Positions 49,856-60,343 are shown, numbered from the stretch's first letter. The stretch: 64,000 nucleotides of DNA from Candidatus Marimicrobium litorale (GCF_026262645.1 NZ_SHNO01000001.1:3596001-3660000); one strand, 5' to 3'. A program made the numbers and translations. Notes: generated by a model from the sequence alone, not told the origin.

Positions 49856-51151
49856 ATGAAAAACAAACTGCTGAAACCTCTCCTTTACTTGATGACCATC
49901 GCGCTCCCCTTTTTCGTTGTCGGGCAGGCTTATGCCCAGAACGTGGCCTGGGATTACACAGATATCGCTTACGGCACGGATGATCCCGCCAGACAGTTTT
50001 TGAATATTTACCTTGCGGATACGGTTGATCCTGCCCCGGTGTATTTCTTCTCCCACCCCAATGGCAAAACTGCCTACGACGTTTCGCAGGGTTTTGCCGA
50101 TACCCTGTACGAGGAGGGCTACACCCTAATTAGCTGGGAGTCGGTTCCGAACCTGGGTCAACCGGAGGAAGTTCTGACGGCCTGGTCGGACGCGCAGTTG
50201 GCCTTCGATTGGGTCCGGGCGAACGCCGACACCTACAATATCGACCCCGATCGCATTGTGATTGCCGGCAGGTCTCGCGGCTCCGTCGCCAGCTGGCCCC
50301 TGGCCCACAGCGGCGATGCAGCCATCCAGGGTATTTATGTATACAACGCGCTGCCCAACCCGGTCTGGGCACAGCCCGAGGAATGGTCACCCGTGGATAA
50401 TGTGAACACTGACAGCCCGCCCATCTACATGGCGTATGGGCCCACGCCGGGTGACGGTGACAGCCACGCACCCGAGAATGCCTACCCGATTCGCGACGCC
50501 TATATCAGTTTCGGTATCGGTGACACCTTTACCACTTATGACAGCATGCAAGCCGATGGTTTCTCGAATGCCAACTATTACTTCCCCGAGTTTTTGGCAT
50601 CGATTGCAACTCCCGGACTGCCGGCGGATATGGTCGACAACTTTGACGGAGGCAATACTACCTATTCCTGGAGCGAGAATGGCACCTGGTACATCAGCGG
50701 CGGCACCTACAACCAGGATGACAACACCGGGAACACGTCAGCTTATGCCGGTAATTCAGCCTGGACCAACTACACTTTCAAGGCGGATATGGTAACAATC
50801 AACAGTGCCAATCCATCGACTGGCTGGATGGCCAGCTCCCTCGCGTTCCGGGTGACAGATACCGATAACCTGTATTTTGTACGGTTGCACAATAATGGCG
50901 ATTTGCGGTTGTTTTCTATCGTTGATGGCACGAACTCGCTGATAACATCAGTCCCGACAGCCTATGCCCCCACTACATGGCATACCTACACGATTGTTGT
51001 GTCCGGTAACTCCATAAAGATCTCTATCAATGAGGAGATGCTTATCGATGTTACTGACACCGATCATGGGGCAGGGTATATCGGTGTCCGTGCTAACCAG
51101 AATAGCGTTTCTGTCGATAATGTTGCGGTCACCCAGCCGTCGGGGTGTTGA
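49856..51151 (+). CDS. Secreted alpha/beta hydrolase with a concanavalin-like C-terminal domain
   Basis: A 431-residue exported protein (signal LLYLMTIALPFFVVGQAYAQ). Residues 28-260: an alpha/beta hydrolase with YFFSHPNGKTAYDVSQGFADTLYEEGYTLISWE, DAQLAFDWVRANADTYNIDPDRIVIAGRSRGSVASW (GRSRG, nucleophile Ser) and SPPIYMAYGPTPGDGDSHAPENAYP. Residues 262-431: VDNFDGGNTTYSWSENGTWYISGGTYNQDD ... TNYTFKADM ... WHTYTIVVSGNSIKISINEEMLIDVTDTDHGAGYIGVRANQNSVSVDNVAV, the DUF1080/LamG-like jelly roll used for binding sugar polymers. Likely a secreted carbohydrate esterase. No strong ribosome site is seen, and the gene lies alone downstream of MITE 3. Confidence 0.72.
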   Translation: MKNKLLKPLLYLMTIALPFFVVGQAYAQNVAWDYTDIAYGTDDPARQFLNIYLADTVDPAPVYFFSHPNGKTAYDVSQGFADTLYEEGYTLISWESVPNLGQPEEVLTAWSDAQLAFDWVRANADTYNIDPDRIVIAGRSRGSVASWPLAHSGDAAIQGIYVYNALPNPVWAQPEEWSPVDNVNTDSPPIYMAYGPTPGDGDSHAPENAYPIRDAYISFGIGDTFTTYDSMQADGFSNANYYFPEFLASIATPGLPADMVDNFDGGNTTYSWSENGTWYISGGTYNQDDNTGNTSAYAGNSAWTNYTFKADMVTINSANPSTGWMASSLAFRVTDTDNLYFVRLHNNGDLRLFSIVDGTNSLITSVPTAYAPTTWHTYTIVVSGNSIKISINEEMLIDVTDTDHGAGYIGVRANQNSVSVDNVAVTQPSGC

Positions 51152-51159
51152 CGTCTTTG

Positions 51160-51195
51160 ATCTGGTTTCCAGATCGAACTTCCGAACCGAGGCTG
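51160..51195 (+). repeat. Short dispersed repeat (CCGAACTTCCGAACC family)
   Basis: TTCCAGATCGAACTTCCGAA then CCGAGGCTGAACAGTTG matches the ends of both tRNA-derived repeats (28485, 31783) and 52587-52612. Confidence 0.5.
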
Positions 51196-51234
51196 AACAG
51201 TTGAGTTCCTGACCTATTCACCGAACTACTAAAA

Positions 51235-52485
51235 TCAGGGTAGCGTGATCATGTCTGGTGCATAGTCAGCCGCTCGGTAAGCCTCGCAAAACGCAGCCTC
51301 GTTTCCGGCATACCCGGGGTCATGCTCGACTAATGCCGGGCGGATCATATCCCAGGGCCCGGGCCCTTCGCCCGCAGAGTTTCTTGCTACGAGAACAAGA
51401 TCCAGTCCGCGATGCCCCTCAATTACCTGTCCGCCCAAACCTAGCGCAGAGAATACACCTACATCGTAGGTTTGGACGCACGCCTGTGGATCGTCGTAGT
51501 TACAATCGATGGATTCACTGAGAGTATGAGGAAATTCTCGCCAGATTGACGGAGGTGAGCAATGCCGCAGTGATACCCCCACGTTGGGGTCAATGTCGGG
51601 CAAGGCGCTGGGCGTTGACGTCATCCAGGTCAGATAGCCATAGGACAGGTTGGTATCTTCGAAGGCCGGGTGCGTCATTCTGTACACCCACTCCTCGTCG
51701 ATCAATCGCTGTTGGTTCCAGACACCGCCATGCACCAGAAGTACGCCAAGACGTGCCATGTCGCGCAGATTCGAATCCCAGGAGAAGCCAAAATTGTCTC
51801 CCTGCCAGACACTGGCACTCATCCCTAGCTTGTCGAAGAGCTCCCGTTGGGCGAATTCTCCGGTGGTGGTGGCGCCATTGAAGCGCACTGAGTCCTGTGC
51901 AATGACAGCTTCGACGACATCGCTCAATCGATTAATTTCGCGCGCTCCCACCAAATCGTACTCCCAGTCGCGTTCTCCAAAAGCAAGGCTCTCATTGAAG
52001 CCAATCATAGCCAGTACATGTCCGACCTGAGCATCCTGATTGAAGGAGATATCGTCCACCCAGGAATCCATGCGGTCGGAATCCTGCAAAGGCATTGGCA
52101 GATCCGCACTCATAAAGGCCGCTCGCCCTACGATAGTGGCCCCAAGTGTCTTGGTAGCAGACCAATTGGGGGCGTTTTCGAACTGTCCCGGCATGTCCGG
52201 TGGGTAGAACTCGTGGCAGAGTTTTCCATAGCGGACAATCGCGTAAGAGTAAGGTGCGCTCTCATCGACAGTCGCGAGAATATCTGGATCAAGGCCGCAC
52301 TCGGCTATCAGCGCATCCGGTGCAACCGGTTCCCATGGGGCGGTTCCCGGATCATTGAATACGGCCAACGTTGTGTCGATGGCGGCTTGGTCACTGCCGT
52401 CGGAACAGGCGGGTAGCACGATAATACCCAGCAAAATCATGAGGGCCAGTGAACCCTTGCGTAGTTTGGTCTTGGAATTATTCAT
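51235..52485 (-). CDS. Beta-lactamase-family serine hydrolase, lipoprotein
   Basis: A 416-residue lipoprotein (LALMILLGIIVLPAC). The class C/penicillin-binding fold is shown by WSATKTL (SxxK, nucleophile Ser near residue 109), a YxN-like region (YDLVGAREINRLSDVV), FDKLGMSASVWQGDNFGFSWDSNLRDMARLGVLLVHGG and LSYGYLTWM, followed by a late LGLGGQVIEGHRGLDLVLVARN, which stands where KTG/HxG lies. Such periplasmic or surface proteins act as esterases, D-aminopeptidases or 6-aminohexanoate-dimer hydrolases; true beta-lactamase activity is unlikely. Reads toward the neighbouring secreted hydrolase (convergent, 83 bp apart). Confidence 0.78.
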   Translation of the reverse strand: MNNSKTKLRKGSLALMILLGIIVLPACSDGSDQAAIDTTLAVFNDPGTAPWEPVAPDALIAECGLDPDILATVDESAPYSYAIVRYGKLCHEFYPPDMPGQFENAPNWSATKTLGATIVGRAAFMSADLPMPLQDSDRMDSWVDDISFNQDAQVGHVLAMIGFNESLAFGERDWEYDLVGAREINRLSDVVEAVIAQDSVRFNGATTTGEFAQRELFDKLGMSASVWQGDNFGFSWDSNLRDMARLGVLLVHGGVWNQQRLIDEEWVYRMTHPAFEDTNLSYGYLTWMTSTPSALPDIDPNVGVSLRHCSPPSIWREFPHTLSESIDCNYDDPQACVQTYDVGVFSALGLGGQVIEGHRGLDLVLVARNSAGEGPGPWDMIRPALVEHDPGYAGNEAAFCEAYRAADYAPDMITLP

Positions 52486-52886
52486 TGCGCCCTAATTTTG
52501 ATTTTCGCGTATCGCGAATAGATGGCTCGAAGTATGTCCGTTTTAAGGGCTCTGACTCTGAGCTATCGAAGAAAGCTAAGCATTTTCCCGGACGGAACTT
52601 CCGATCCAGTACCGAACCGCTGTCGCCATCAATTCAAGCCTGAAGCCGCAAATCCACGCGCATCTTGCTGAGGACTTTTGCGGCTTATACTAAGGGCATT
52701 AGTTGGCTTCGGTCAAATACATCTCGGCGAAGGCCCTTCCCACCATGCGTATTCCCTCTGGCGATTGATGGCTTCCATCTTCACCGAGTGGAATATTTCG
52801 CTCGATCACAGGATAAATAGCGGGTCGTTCAAACTGTACCATCCATTGCTGATGGATGACGTGCAAATACTTAACTTGCCAATACC
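52486..52886. other. Gene-free stretch with palindrome, repeat and element end
   Basis: Bases 52504-52518 are TTCGCG-TAT-CGCGAA, an exact inverted repeat 19 bp before the serine hydrolase start and a candidate operator. Bases 52587-52612 (ACGGAACTTCCGATCC) belong to the short dispersed repeat. Bases 52868-52886 (ACTTAACTTGCCAATACCC) are a mobile-element right end touching the end of the TpsA gene. No gene is supported between them. Confidence 0.55.
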
Positions 52887-55800
52887 CTAATTTCTCCTAC
52901 TTGACCCCTTATCACCCTCACTCTTATCGTCTGCCGATAAACTAAATCCGCCGCTAAAACCCGTTTGGCTAAAGTTGTTTTTGGCCTCAGCGGTTTCAAC
53001 ATTGCCATTCATATCAACGCCACCTTGCTCGCCATGCAACTCAGCCTCTTGATCGACGATATTAGTAGCATTAATGGTAATACCTTGAGCAGAATCGATA
53101 TTAGTAGTGGTTGAGGTCACCTCAGCGGCACTCGCAAAGCCACCCTTGGCATTGAGCTTTCCTTTACTGAGATTAATGTTAGCGGAGACATCAACAGAAC
53201 TTTGACTGCGATCCGATTCAGCGGCATTCAAAGCGATATCACCTCCGCTGGTCAATCCAGTCGCTCCCGCTGACTGCAATTGAGTGCCTTCTGAGGTCAT
53301 ATCACCCCCAGCGGATAACTGGGTGCCTCCTTGCCGGCTGTTAATCGCCACAACCTGCACTGTGTCGCTGGCGCTGTTACTGTTGTCGTAACCGCCACCC
53401 AGTTTAAGTGACGAACTACCACTGCCCGCCTCTATGTTTAAATTGGCCTTGGCTTTATCACTATTGGTCGAAGCGGTGTCTCGGGCCGCGGTAAAATCCA
53501 GTTTACCGCCACTGTCGATGGCCACCTGCTCACCTGCTAAGTTAGTACCTTCAAATGAAGCATCATCATCGGTTTGAATATTCAGGTTGCCGCCCGCATT
53601 GATGCCACCAGTACGAGCGGTGGTGCTATGATTGTTACTGCCTTCATAACCATAATCGACATCCACTTTTACACCGGTTTCGCCTTTAATTTTAATTTTA
53701 ATATCAAGATTGGCTTCGTGCTCGGTTGAATGACTCACTTGGGAATCCTCTGCCGCTTGATAATCCAGCGAGCCGGCTTTAATGGTGGTGTCGCCACCGG
53801 ATTCAAAATTAGTACCCACTAGGGTGGTGGCCGCTTTTGAGCTGGAATTAATGTCGCCACCGGCCCGAAAGCCGCTGGTGACAGCTGTTTTTTCTTCGCT
53901 AGACGCCTCGCTATTAGCATGTTGATAATTAATTTTAATGCCCAGCGATGCGCCGGCTTTAGCATCAGCTTCAGCGGAGCCCGCTTGCGCATTCGCCTCG
54001 CCACTGGCTTTAGCATAAGCACCAGCGTAAGCGCCAACTTTGGCGTCATTGCTCATACTTCTGGAATCAATCGTCACGCTATCATGCACGGCTTGATCAG
54101 TAATCACGCGAGCACTTTGGGTAATATCACCACCGGCATTCACTTGCGTGGCTTGATCGATAATCTCATTATCGGCACGGCGACTGAAATCACCACCGGC
54201 GTTAAACTGGTTGCCCTGGTGAGTGACGGTATTCTCGTTAGAAGCACTTTCCTCATGCTTATAACGGACACCGATACTGGCCTCAGCGTCGGCGTTGGCC
54301 TTACCCTTGGCAGTTGCATTCATGTCACCGGTACCGGCCTGGGCATTGCCGCTGGCACTGGCGCCAGCCTTACCCTCGATGTAAATACCCGCGGTGTGGC
54401 TTGTACTGGTAGTCCCGCGATAACTTTCATCTTTTGCGGCCAGATTGCGAATATCGGTAGCATTAATGTCAATATTCTCAGCCGCGGTTACGTTGGCGCC
54501 TTCAAAGGTCGCTGTGTCATTGGCATCCAAATTGACACTGCCGCCGGTACTGGTGATGGAGCCACCACGGTGTTGGGTGGACTCTTCAGATTCCCAATCG
54601 GTGCTGTGTTTAGCGCCGAGGGTGATCACTGAGCCGGTATTGGCGGAAGCCTCACCACTTGCACCAGTTTGGGCCGATACGCCGATGGCCGAGGCCTCAG
54701 CATCTGCTTGGGACTTTGCACCGGCGCCACTTTCCTCCACTATGCCCACCATGGTGCGCTCAGTGTCGGTGGTGCTCCAGCGGGTATTTTCTCCACTGAG
54801 CACCTCAATGTTATTGGCCTCGATTACTACATCACCAGCAATCGCCACATCTGAGCCCTTCAGCGTAAAGGTATCGTCAGCCTTAGTCCGTAGCGAACCG
54901 CCAATATTCAATTGCGATGCCACACTGGCACTGCTGCCGGAAGTAGTCGTGGTGTTGATGGTTTCTGACAGCATTAACTCATGATTAGATTCCGCCTTCG
55001 CAACCGCCCCAGCATCGGCACCGGCGCTGTTCAAGCCCATACCGCCAGCACTGCTGCTACTGCCAGCTTCACTGTCTTGTGCGCCCGTGCGTGTATTGCC
55101 CTCGCTTTGGCTACTGGCCGTAGCATCGGCACTGGCTGTGGCACTGTGGCCGCCCGCGGCGGTGTTAGCATTGGCATTAGCCTCAGCAGATTCGCTGCCA
55201 CCAACTTTGAAGAAGGTTTGCGTTTCGCGCACCACGGTAGTTCGAGTTTCATCCAGGCCATCGAGAATTTGAATATTCTCAGCGTCAAAATTGCCATCGC
55301 CGGCAATGTTTATGTTTGAGCCCTGCAACACAAAATCATTATCACTGCTGGTCACTGCACTGCCGCCTACATCTAAGTTGCTGGCTTGGTTTTTGCCTTC
55401 AAAATCATCGGTATCAATGGTTTCAGTGCCAATAGCACCGCCACCCACACCGTGGCCGGTTGTCATTTCGTGGCTTACAACCGTGATTTTATCTTGTGTC
55501 GACAGCACCTTAAAATCGCCATCGGTAGTGACATCAAGATCACCGTCTATACTTATAGCGCTACCAATAAGCGCAGTGTCTTGGCCACTGTCTGTGGTCA
55601 GCGAACCGCCCACTTGTAAACGTGAGCCAATGTTGGTTTCGGTGGTAGTGGTGGTGGTTTTTTCATTGCGCCACTTCCAGTCCCCCGAATATTCATGTTC
55701 AGTATCGGTTTGTTTGTCAACAATCGTTTCAAAAGTGATGTCGTTACCGGCTGTAAGGCTGGCATCACCGCCGGCGCTAACCTCAGCACCCACTACTTGA

Positions 55801-58800
55801 ATATTTTTCTCCGCATTCATCGCCATCGTGCCTGTGGAGGCAATGGATGCAGAATTACCGGTCACCGAACGATAAAACTCATCACTGCCGCTACCGGAGA
55901 TTTGAGTTTGATTGATAATGCTGCCGCCGGTGGAAGTCAACGAAACATCGCCACCACTGATGGTGCCACTGGTATTGGTAATATTGGCTACTGTTGTAAT
56001 ACTGAGGTCATCCGTTGCTGTAATCACACCCCCAGTATTTTCCATCGCTTTTAGGCTGAGATCGATGTTAGTTCCGGCTATCACGGCCCCGGTTTCAATT
56101 GCGTCTCTGGTGGCTTGTGCAAGGTATACTTTTGGCGCTAATACTGTCTGGCCCATCACTTCAACTTCCAGCATCCACACGATATCCTGTTGCAGTGCCG
56201 TTAGCTGTGCCGCAGTTGGGGCCTCGCCCCATGTCATGCCAAGCCGAATGGCCTCATCGGCACCTTGCACTGTCAAGCTACGTAATAAATTTACCTGACT
56301 TGAATAACCCGCCAGCAAATTATTACCGGTTTTGGCAATCAACTGTTGCCGAATTAGATACGCCTCATAATTTGCATCACCTAAACGTTTTATTAACACT
56401 TCAGAGTCATAACCAATGCGGTCAGCCAAATAGTTTGAAACACCAAAGGTAGTTTCAACACTGTTATTGATATTAGCGCCACCTTGCTCAGTATCCAGCT
56501 CGGTATCCAGCACAGCCTCTTGGTCGACGGTGTTACCTTCATCCATGAGAAACAGCGCATTGGTTTCAATTAAATAATCAGAGGTAGGGTTCTGACTGGC
56601 CACAAAATAGCCGTTAGGGTTAGATGGCAAGGCAATATTTAAATCGGCGTACGAGAGTCGCCCCGACAATGACATAGATGGCGCTACCGCTAGCGGCGCA
56701 CCAGCATCACTGTTGGAGGTTGAGTTCACCGTGTTACCGACATTGGCGTTTTCTGCAGAGCCAGCCAATACACTGCCAGGCTCTACAGGGCCCGATTCTG
56801 AATAAAGAAAACCATTATTGGTCAAGGCTGTGCCAGTTATTGTCAGGTTACCGCCGTTGGCAAAAATACCGGCGCCCATACCGCCGATTTTATCGACACT
56901 GTCTAGCACCGTGCCAGACGAACCGCGGTGGTAAGGCAGAAACTGTTGGTGAGGGGGAGCCCCCTGTGGCACAGGAGTACCAAACAGAGGGTTAGGGATT
57001 TGAGGTGGCGGCGCGTAGTCACCCAGTGGTGAGGTGACTCCCACATAGGCAGTGGCATCATCGTAATACCTAAGCCCGCCTGCCGCAATATAACGTACTT
57101 CATGTCGGTAGGTTTCTGCGTAATTCTCACGGCTCAAGGCCAGCTCATCGTTAACAAAGGTAGCGCCGCCGACACCGGTTAACACCACGTTGTTTCCTGA
57201 AATTAAACCGCCGTAATTGCGGCCATAAGCAAAATCCCTAATCTGAACGGTACCACCACCAACAATTTGCGGCTTAGGAGCAACCACACTGTAGTGCTGA
57301 CTGCGTGACCAGGTATCCTGATAATTCCCCCATGAAAATTGATCGTAGCAGACACCATCAAACGGATTATTACAAGTATAACCTTGCTCTCGGGAACTAG
57401 TTAAGGTTTTCACCACTGGAGTATTGGGGCCCCATACTCGGGTATCGCCGCCAGTGGTTTCGTTTCTGAATTCGCCCGCACTGATACTAATATTTTGCAG
57501 TGCATTCAAGTAATTATTATTTATAAAGCGTGCTGCAGAGATCGTGATGTTATTACCAGAGTCCATGGTGCCGGTAGCATCATTGTGTAACGTACCAGTG
57601 CTGGATAAGTTCATCATTGTGCCACTAAACAGCGCACCACTATTGATAAAATCACCGCCGGTTGCAGTGGCTGTCAGGTTAGCCATAGCCGATATGCCAG
57701 CCGTTGAGGTGTTACCAATAGTCCGTGCCGTTAAAACCAGGTCACCACCCGAATGAACCACACCGCGGTTGGTAAACCCATCGTTACCGGCAACCGTAAC
57801 CGTACTGGTACCGCTGAGGTTAATCATTTTTGCGTTAGAGCCACCAGAGGTTAATGTATCTACTTCAATAGTGGCGCCGTCAGCACTCAGCAGTTGTGAG
57901 GCATCCTCCAGTGTTAAGGCGCTGGCAACGATGTCGATGGCATTGCCGCGCAAACTGCCTGAGGCACGGTTATCTATAGTGGTAGCCTTGGTGCCACCGA
58001 ACCCTTGTAGGTTAAGGGTGCCCGCCGCATGCATTAGGCCGGAATTATCAATTGTGTAGGCGGTATTGTTGATCCCGCGCACCAAAATATCGTTTGTGAG
58101 TGCGGATAGCGTCAAGATTTCGCCGGTATCGCCATTACTTAACGATGAACCCACGTTTACATTTAAGTTACTGACAGCCTGAATCGTCCCTGCGTTATCG
58201 ATCGTATCCGCAGAAATCCTCACCGGGCCGGTATCAAAAATCAATGCTGCGCCGTCATTACTAGTTAAGGTACTGGCAATATTCAGGTCGGCACCACCCG
58301 CACCTTGCACTGTGCCAGAATTATTTAAGCTGTCGACATCCAGATCCAGCTGGTCAGCCGCGACTATGCTATCGCTTTGATTATCCAATGTGGCATGGGT
58401 AGACCCCCCCTGGCCAGACAGCGAAAAACTGGCGCCCGCTTGTAACACACCACCAGTGTGGTTGATTACCGCCAAGGTGCGACCCGCTGCACTACCGCGC
58501 ACCGATAAAACCTCGCCTGCCAACACCGTGCCCGAATTATCGAGGCTTTTTTGAATGATCAAATCAAGGCTTTGCGCAGACTGCAGTGTGCCGCTGTTGG
58601 TCAGTACTAGCGTATTAATCGTGCTAGATTGGCCGTCGAGATTTAAGGTCGTTAACTCGCCGCTGTTATTCAGAGTGGTGGCGTTAATCGTTGTTATTGT
58701 CGCTCCTTGAATGATCGATGTATTGGTGCCCGTCTTGGCATCAATAGTGAGCGCCCCATCAGAAAATATGGTGCCACTGTTAAACACATCTGTTCTCCCA

Positions 58801-60299
58801 GCAGCATTGTTACCACTGATTGAGACGCTGGTTTGCCCATACAATGTGCCGCTGTTGGTAATTCCGTTATCTGCCATCAGTCCCACACTGCCTTCATAGG
58901 CCGAGATAGTTCCGGTGTTTCTCACGCCAGTGTCAGCACTAACCGTTACCGCGCCCGAATCACTGTAGATATGGCTAGCGGCTGAAGTGAATGCGATATT
59001 GTTAGCGGCAATAGCAACATTATTTTCTGCCCCATAGGCAACATCACCGATAGTTATCGTACCGGTTATATTTAGAGCCACATTATCGTCTGAAAAACGC
59101 TTGTTGTTATCAGTTTTTGCAGACGTAGAAACCGCGCCTGTAGACCCAGTGTCAGACAAACCACCGGCGTTATAAGTAAGCTGGTTATTGGCTTTCAGCA
59201 CGCCCCCCACAAGCGTGATACCGCGGGTGTTGGCATCGAGTGTTAAATTTTTACCTGCGGTTAAGGTGCTGTCTGTCAATGCAATCGCAGTAGCCTCGTT
59301 AGTCGTTGAAGTGAGGGCGATATTCGTCTGTGCCGATATTTGGTTGCTGAGTTCAATTTTTCCATTCGCAGTAATGCTAAAATCAGCCGCGGTCGCAGCA
59401 ACATCACCGGCCATCCGCACTCCGACCCCGGCTTCAGTGGCGATCAAATGAATTTTACCGGCATACATGCCACCCACTAGGGTGGAATCAATGGCAGTTT
59501 GACCATTACTGGTTGAGTCGGCCGCCAGCGCTGCCGCACTGCGTGAACCATAGTCATAGTTAGTTCGCCCAGCCACAACGAGCAAATCATTGGCATTAAT
59601 TTGACCATCAACGCTGACACTGCGCGCCACTACGTTGAACATTTCTTGGGCGCTTAAATTGGCACCGCTGCCATTAATCAGTACATCACCACCTTCAACA
59701 GTAAAACCCTGTAGAGCACCGCTATTAATATTTGGCGTGCCGGTGGTTAAAGTGACATGGTCGGTATTAATGAAACCACAGCCACCACACGTAATGCCCC
59801 AGGGGTTAGCCACCACCACATCGGCTTTGCTGCCGGCTACTTCGGTAAAGCCTTGCAAGGCTGAACGATTGGCGGCAACCACTTCATTAAGAATCACTTG
59901 GGCTGCTGCGTTTAGATTAGAATTGGGCATCACACTACCGGCCAACTGTGATGTGACTGAGTTAGAAGTTCCCGCGGGGGCATTGTTATTCAGCACCAAA
60001 CCTGAAGGGTCAACGTCATACCGGGTGAGTTTATTGTGCGACAAGCCTCTACTGTTAGCCTGTTCAATGTTCAACACTTCAACCCCGTTATCCGCGCGAT
60101 AGGCCTCAGCACGTCCAGAGGCAACTTCCACATCAGCCATACTGTGGCCAGCGGCAAGCATGAAGCCACTCGAAAGCAGGCTAGCCAGTGCATAACCCTG
60201 CGATTGGTTGGCGGCTTTTCTACCGCGCCGGGCCGTTTCTGCAGCGACTGTGTAACAACCCTTGCTGAGGTTCCAAACCAATTGATAAGCTCTATTCAT
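52887..60299 (-). CDS. Filamentous-haemagglutinin-type TpsA exoprotein, probably 3'-truncated
   Basis: A 2470-residue two-partner secretion protein. The start MNRAYQLVWNLSKGCYTVAAETARRG is an extended signal peptide region (ESPR), followed by the Sec signal core (LASLLSSGFMLAAGHSMA). Residues about 60-300 form the TPS domain needed for recognition by TpsB: VLNIEQANSRGLSHNKL, AAQVILNEVVAANRSALQG, VVVANPWGITCGGCGFIN with a CxxC. Then long beta-helix repeats (NSGTL, NNSGT, GSSLSN types) and from about residue 1480 FHA-2-like repeats (GGNLNIQTDDDASFEGTNL, AGGDITQSARVITDQA). It ends SEGDKGSSRRN with TAG exactly at a mobile-element end, with no pretoxin (VENN) or toxin domain, so a CdiA-like C-terminus may have been removed. 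No immunity gene is seen. Confidence 0.88.
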   Translation of the reverse strand: MNRAYQLVWNLSKGCYTVAAETARRGRKAANQSQGYALASLLSSGFMLAAGHSMADVEVASGRAEAYRADNGVEVLNIEQANSRGLSHNKLTRYDVDPSGLVLNNNAPAGTSNSVTSQLAGSVMPNSNLNAAAQVILNEVVAANRSALQGFTEVAGSKADVVVANPWGITCGGCGFINTDHVTLTTGTPNINSGALQGFTVEGGDVLINGSGANLSAQEMFNVVARSVSVDGQINANDLLVVAGRTNYDYGSRSAAALAADSTSNGQTAIDSTLVGGMYAGKIHLIATEAGVGVRMAGDVAATAADFSITANGKIELSNQISAQTNIALTSTTNEATAIALTDSTLTAGKNLTLDANTRGITLVGGVLKANNQLTYNAGGLSDTGSTGAVSTSAKTDNNKRFSDDNVALNITGTITIGDVAYGAENNVAIAANNIAFTSAASHIYSDSGAVTVSADTGVRNTGTISAYEGSVGLMADNGITNSGTLYGQTSVSISGNNAAGRTDVFNSGTIFSDGALTIDAKTGTNTSIIQGATITTINATTLNNSGELTTLNLDGQSSTINTLVLTNSGTLQSAQSLDLIIQKSLDNSGTVLAGEVLSVRGSAAGRTLAVINHTGGVLQAGASFSLSGQGGSTHATLDNQSDSIVAADQLDLDVDSLNNSGTVQGAGGADLNIASTLTSNDGAALIFDTGPVRISADTIDNAGTIQAVSNLNVNVGSSLSNGDTGEILTLSALTNDILVRGINNTAYTIDNSGLMHAAGTLNLQGFGGTKATTIDNRASGSLRGNAIDIVASALTLEDASQLLSADGATIEVDTLTSGGSNAKMINLSGTSTVTVAGNDGFTNRGVVHSGGDLVLTARTIGNTSTAGISAMANLTATATGGDFINSGALFSGTMMNLSSTGTLHNDATGTMDSGNNITISAARFINNNYLNALQNISISAGEFRNETTGGDTRVWGPNTPVVKTLTSSREQGYTCNNPFDGVCYDQFSWGNYQDTWSRSQHYSVVAPKPQIVGGGTVQIRDFAYGRNYGGLISGNNVVLTGVGGATFVNDELALSRENYAETYRHEVRYIAAGGLRYYDDATAYVGVTSPLGDYAPPPQIPNPLFGTPVPQGAPPHQQFLPYHRGSSGTVLDSVDKIGGMGAGIFANGGNLTITGTALTNNGFLYSESGPVEPGSVLAGSAENANVGNTVNSTSNSDAGAPLAVAPSMSLSGRLSYADLNIALPSNPNGYFVASQNPTSDYLIETNALFLMDEGNTVDQEAVLDTELDTEQGGANINNSVETTFGVSNYLADRIGYDSEVLIKRLGDANYEAYLIRQQLIAKTGNNLLAGYSSQVNLLRSLTVQGADEAIRLGMTWGEAPTAAQLTALQQDIVWMLEVEVMGQTVLAPKVYLAQATRDAIETGAVIAGTNIDLSLKAMENTGGVITATDDLSITTVANITNTSGTISGGDVSLTSTGGSIINQTQISGSGSDEFYRSVTGNSASIASTGTMAMNAEKNIQVVGAEVSAGGDASLTAGNDITFETIVDKQTDTEHEYSGDWKWRNEKTTTTTTETNIGSRLQVGGSLTTDSGQDTALIGSAISIDGDLDVTTDGDFKVLSTQDKITVVSHEMTTGHGVGGGAIGTETIDTDDFEGKNQASNLDVGGSAVTSSDNDFVLQGSNINIAGDGNFDAENIQILDGLDETRTTVVRETQTFFKVGGSESAEANANANTAAGGHSATASADATASSQSEGNTRTGAQDSEAGSSSSAGGMGLNSAGADAGAVAKAESNHELMLSETINTTTTSGSSASVASQLNIGGSLRTKADDTFTLKGSDVAIAGDVVIEANNIEVLSGENTRWSTTDTERTMVGIVEESGAGAKSQADAEASAIGVSAQTGASGEASANTGSVITLGAKHSTDWESEESTQHRGGSITSTGGSVNLDANDTATFEGANVTAAENIDINATDIRNLAAKDESYRGTTSTSHTAGIYIEGKAGASASGNAQAGTGDMNATAKGKANADAEASIGVRYKHEESASNENTVTHQGNQFNAGGDFSRRADNEIIDQATQVNAGGDITQSARVITDQAVHDSVTIDSRSMSNDAKVGAYAGAYAKASGEANAQAGSAEADAKAGASLGIKINYQHANSEASSEEKTAVTSGFRAGGDINSSSKAATTLVGTNFESGGDTTIKAGSLDYQAAEDSQVSHSTEHEANLDIKIKIKGETGVKVDVDYGYEGSNNHSTTARTGGINAGGNLNIQTDDDASFEGTNLAGEQVAIDSGGKLDFTAARDTASTNSDKAKANLNIEAGSGSSSLKLGGGYDNSNSASDTVQVVAINSRQGGTQLSAGGDMTSEGTQLQSAGATGLTSGGDIALNAAESDRSQSSVDVSANINLSKGKLNAKGGFASAAEVTSTTTNIDSAQGITINATNIVDQEAELHGEQGGVDMNGNVETAEAKNNFSQTGFSGGFSLSADDKSEGDKGSSRRN

Positions 60300-60343
60300 A
60301 TTTTGTACGTCATTCTTAATTGGTACTCATGTTATTTTTCCGG

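Noticed and set aside
53919-60102. Many plus-strand open frames opposite tpsA
   Set aside because: Shadows of the low-complexity haemagglutinin repeats; Ser/Val/Pro-rich translations with no independent signal.
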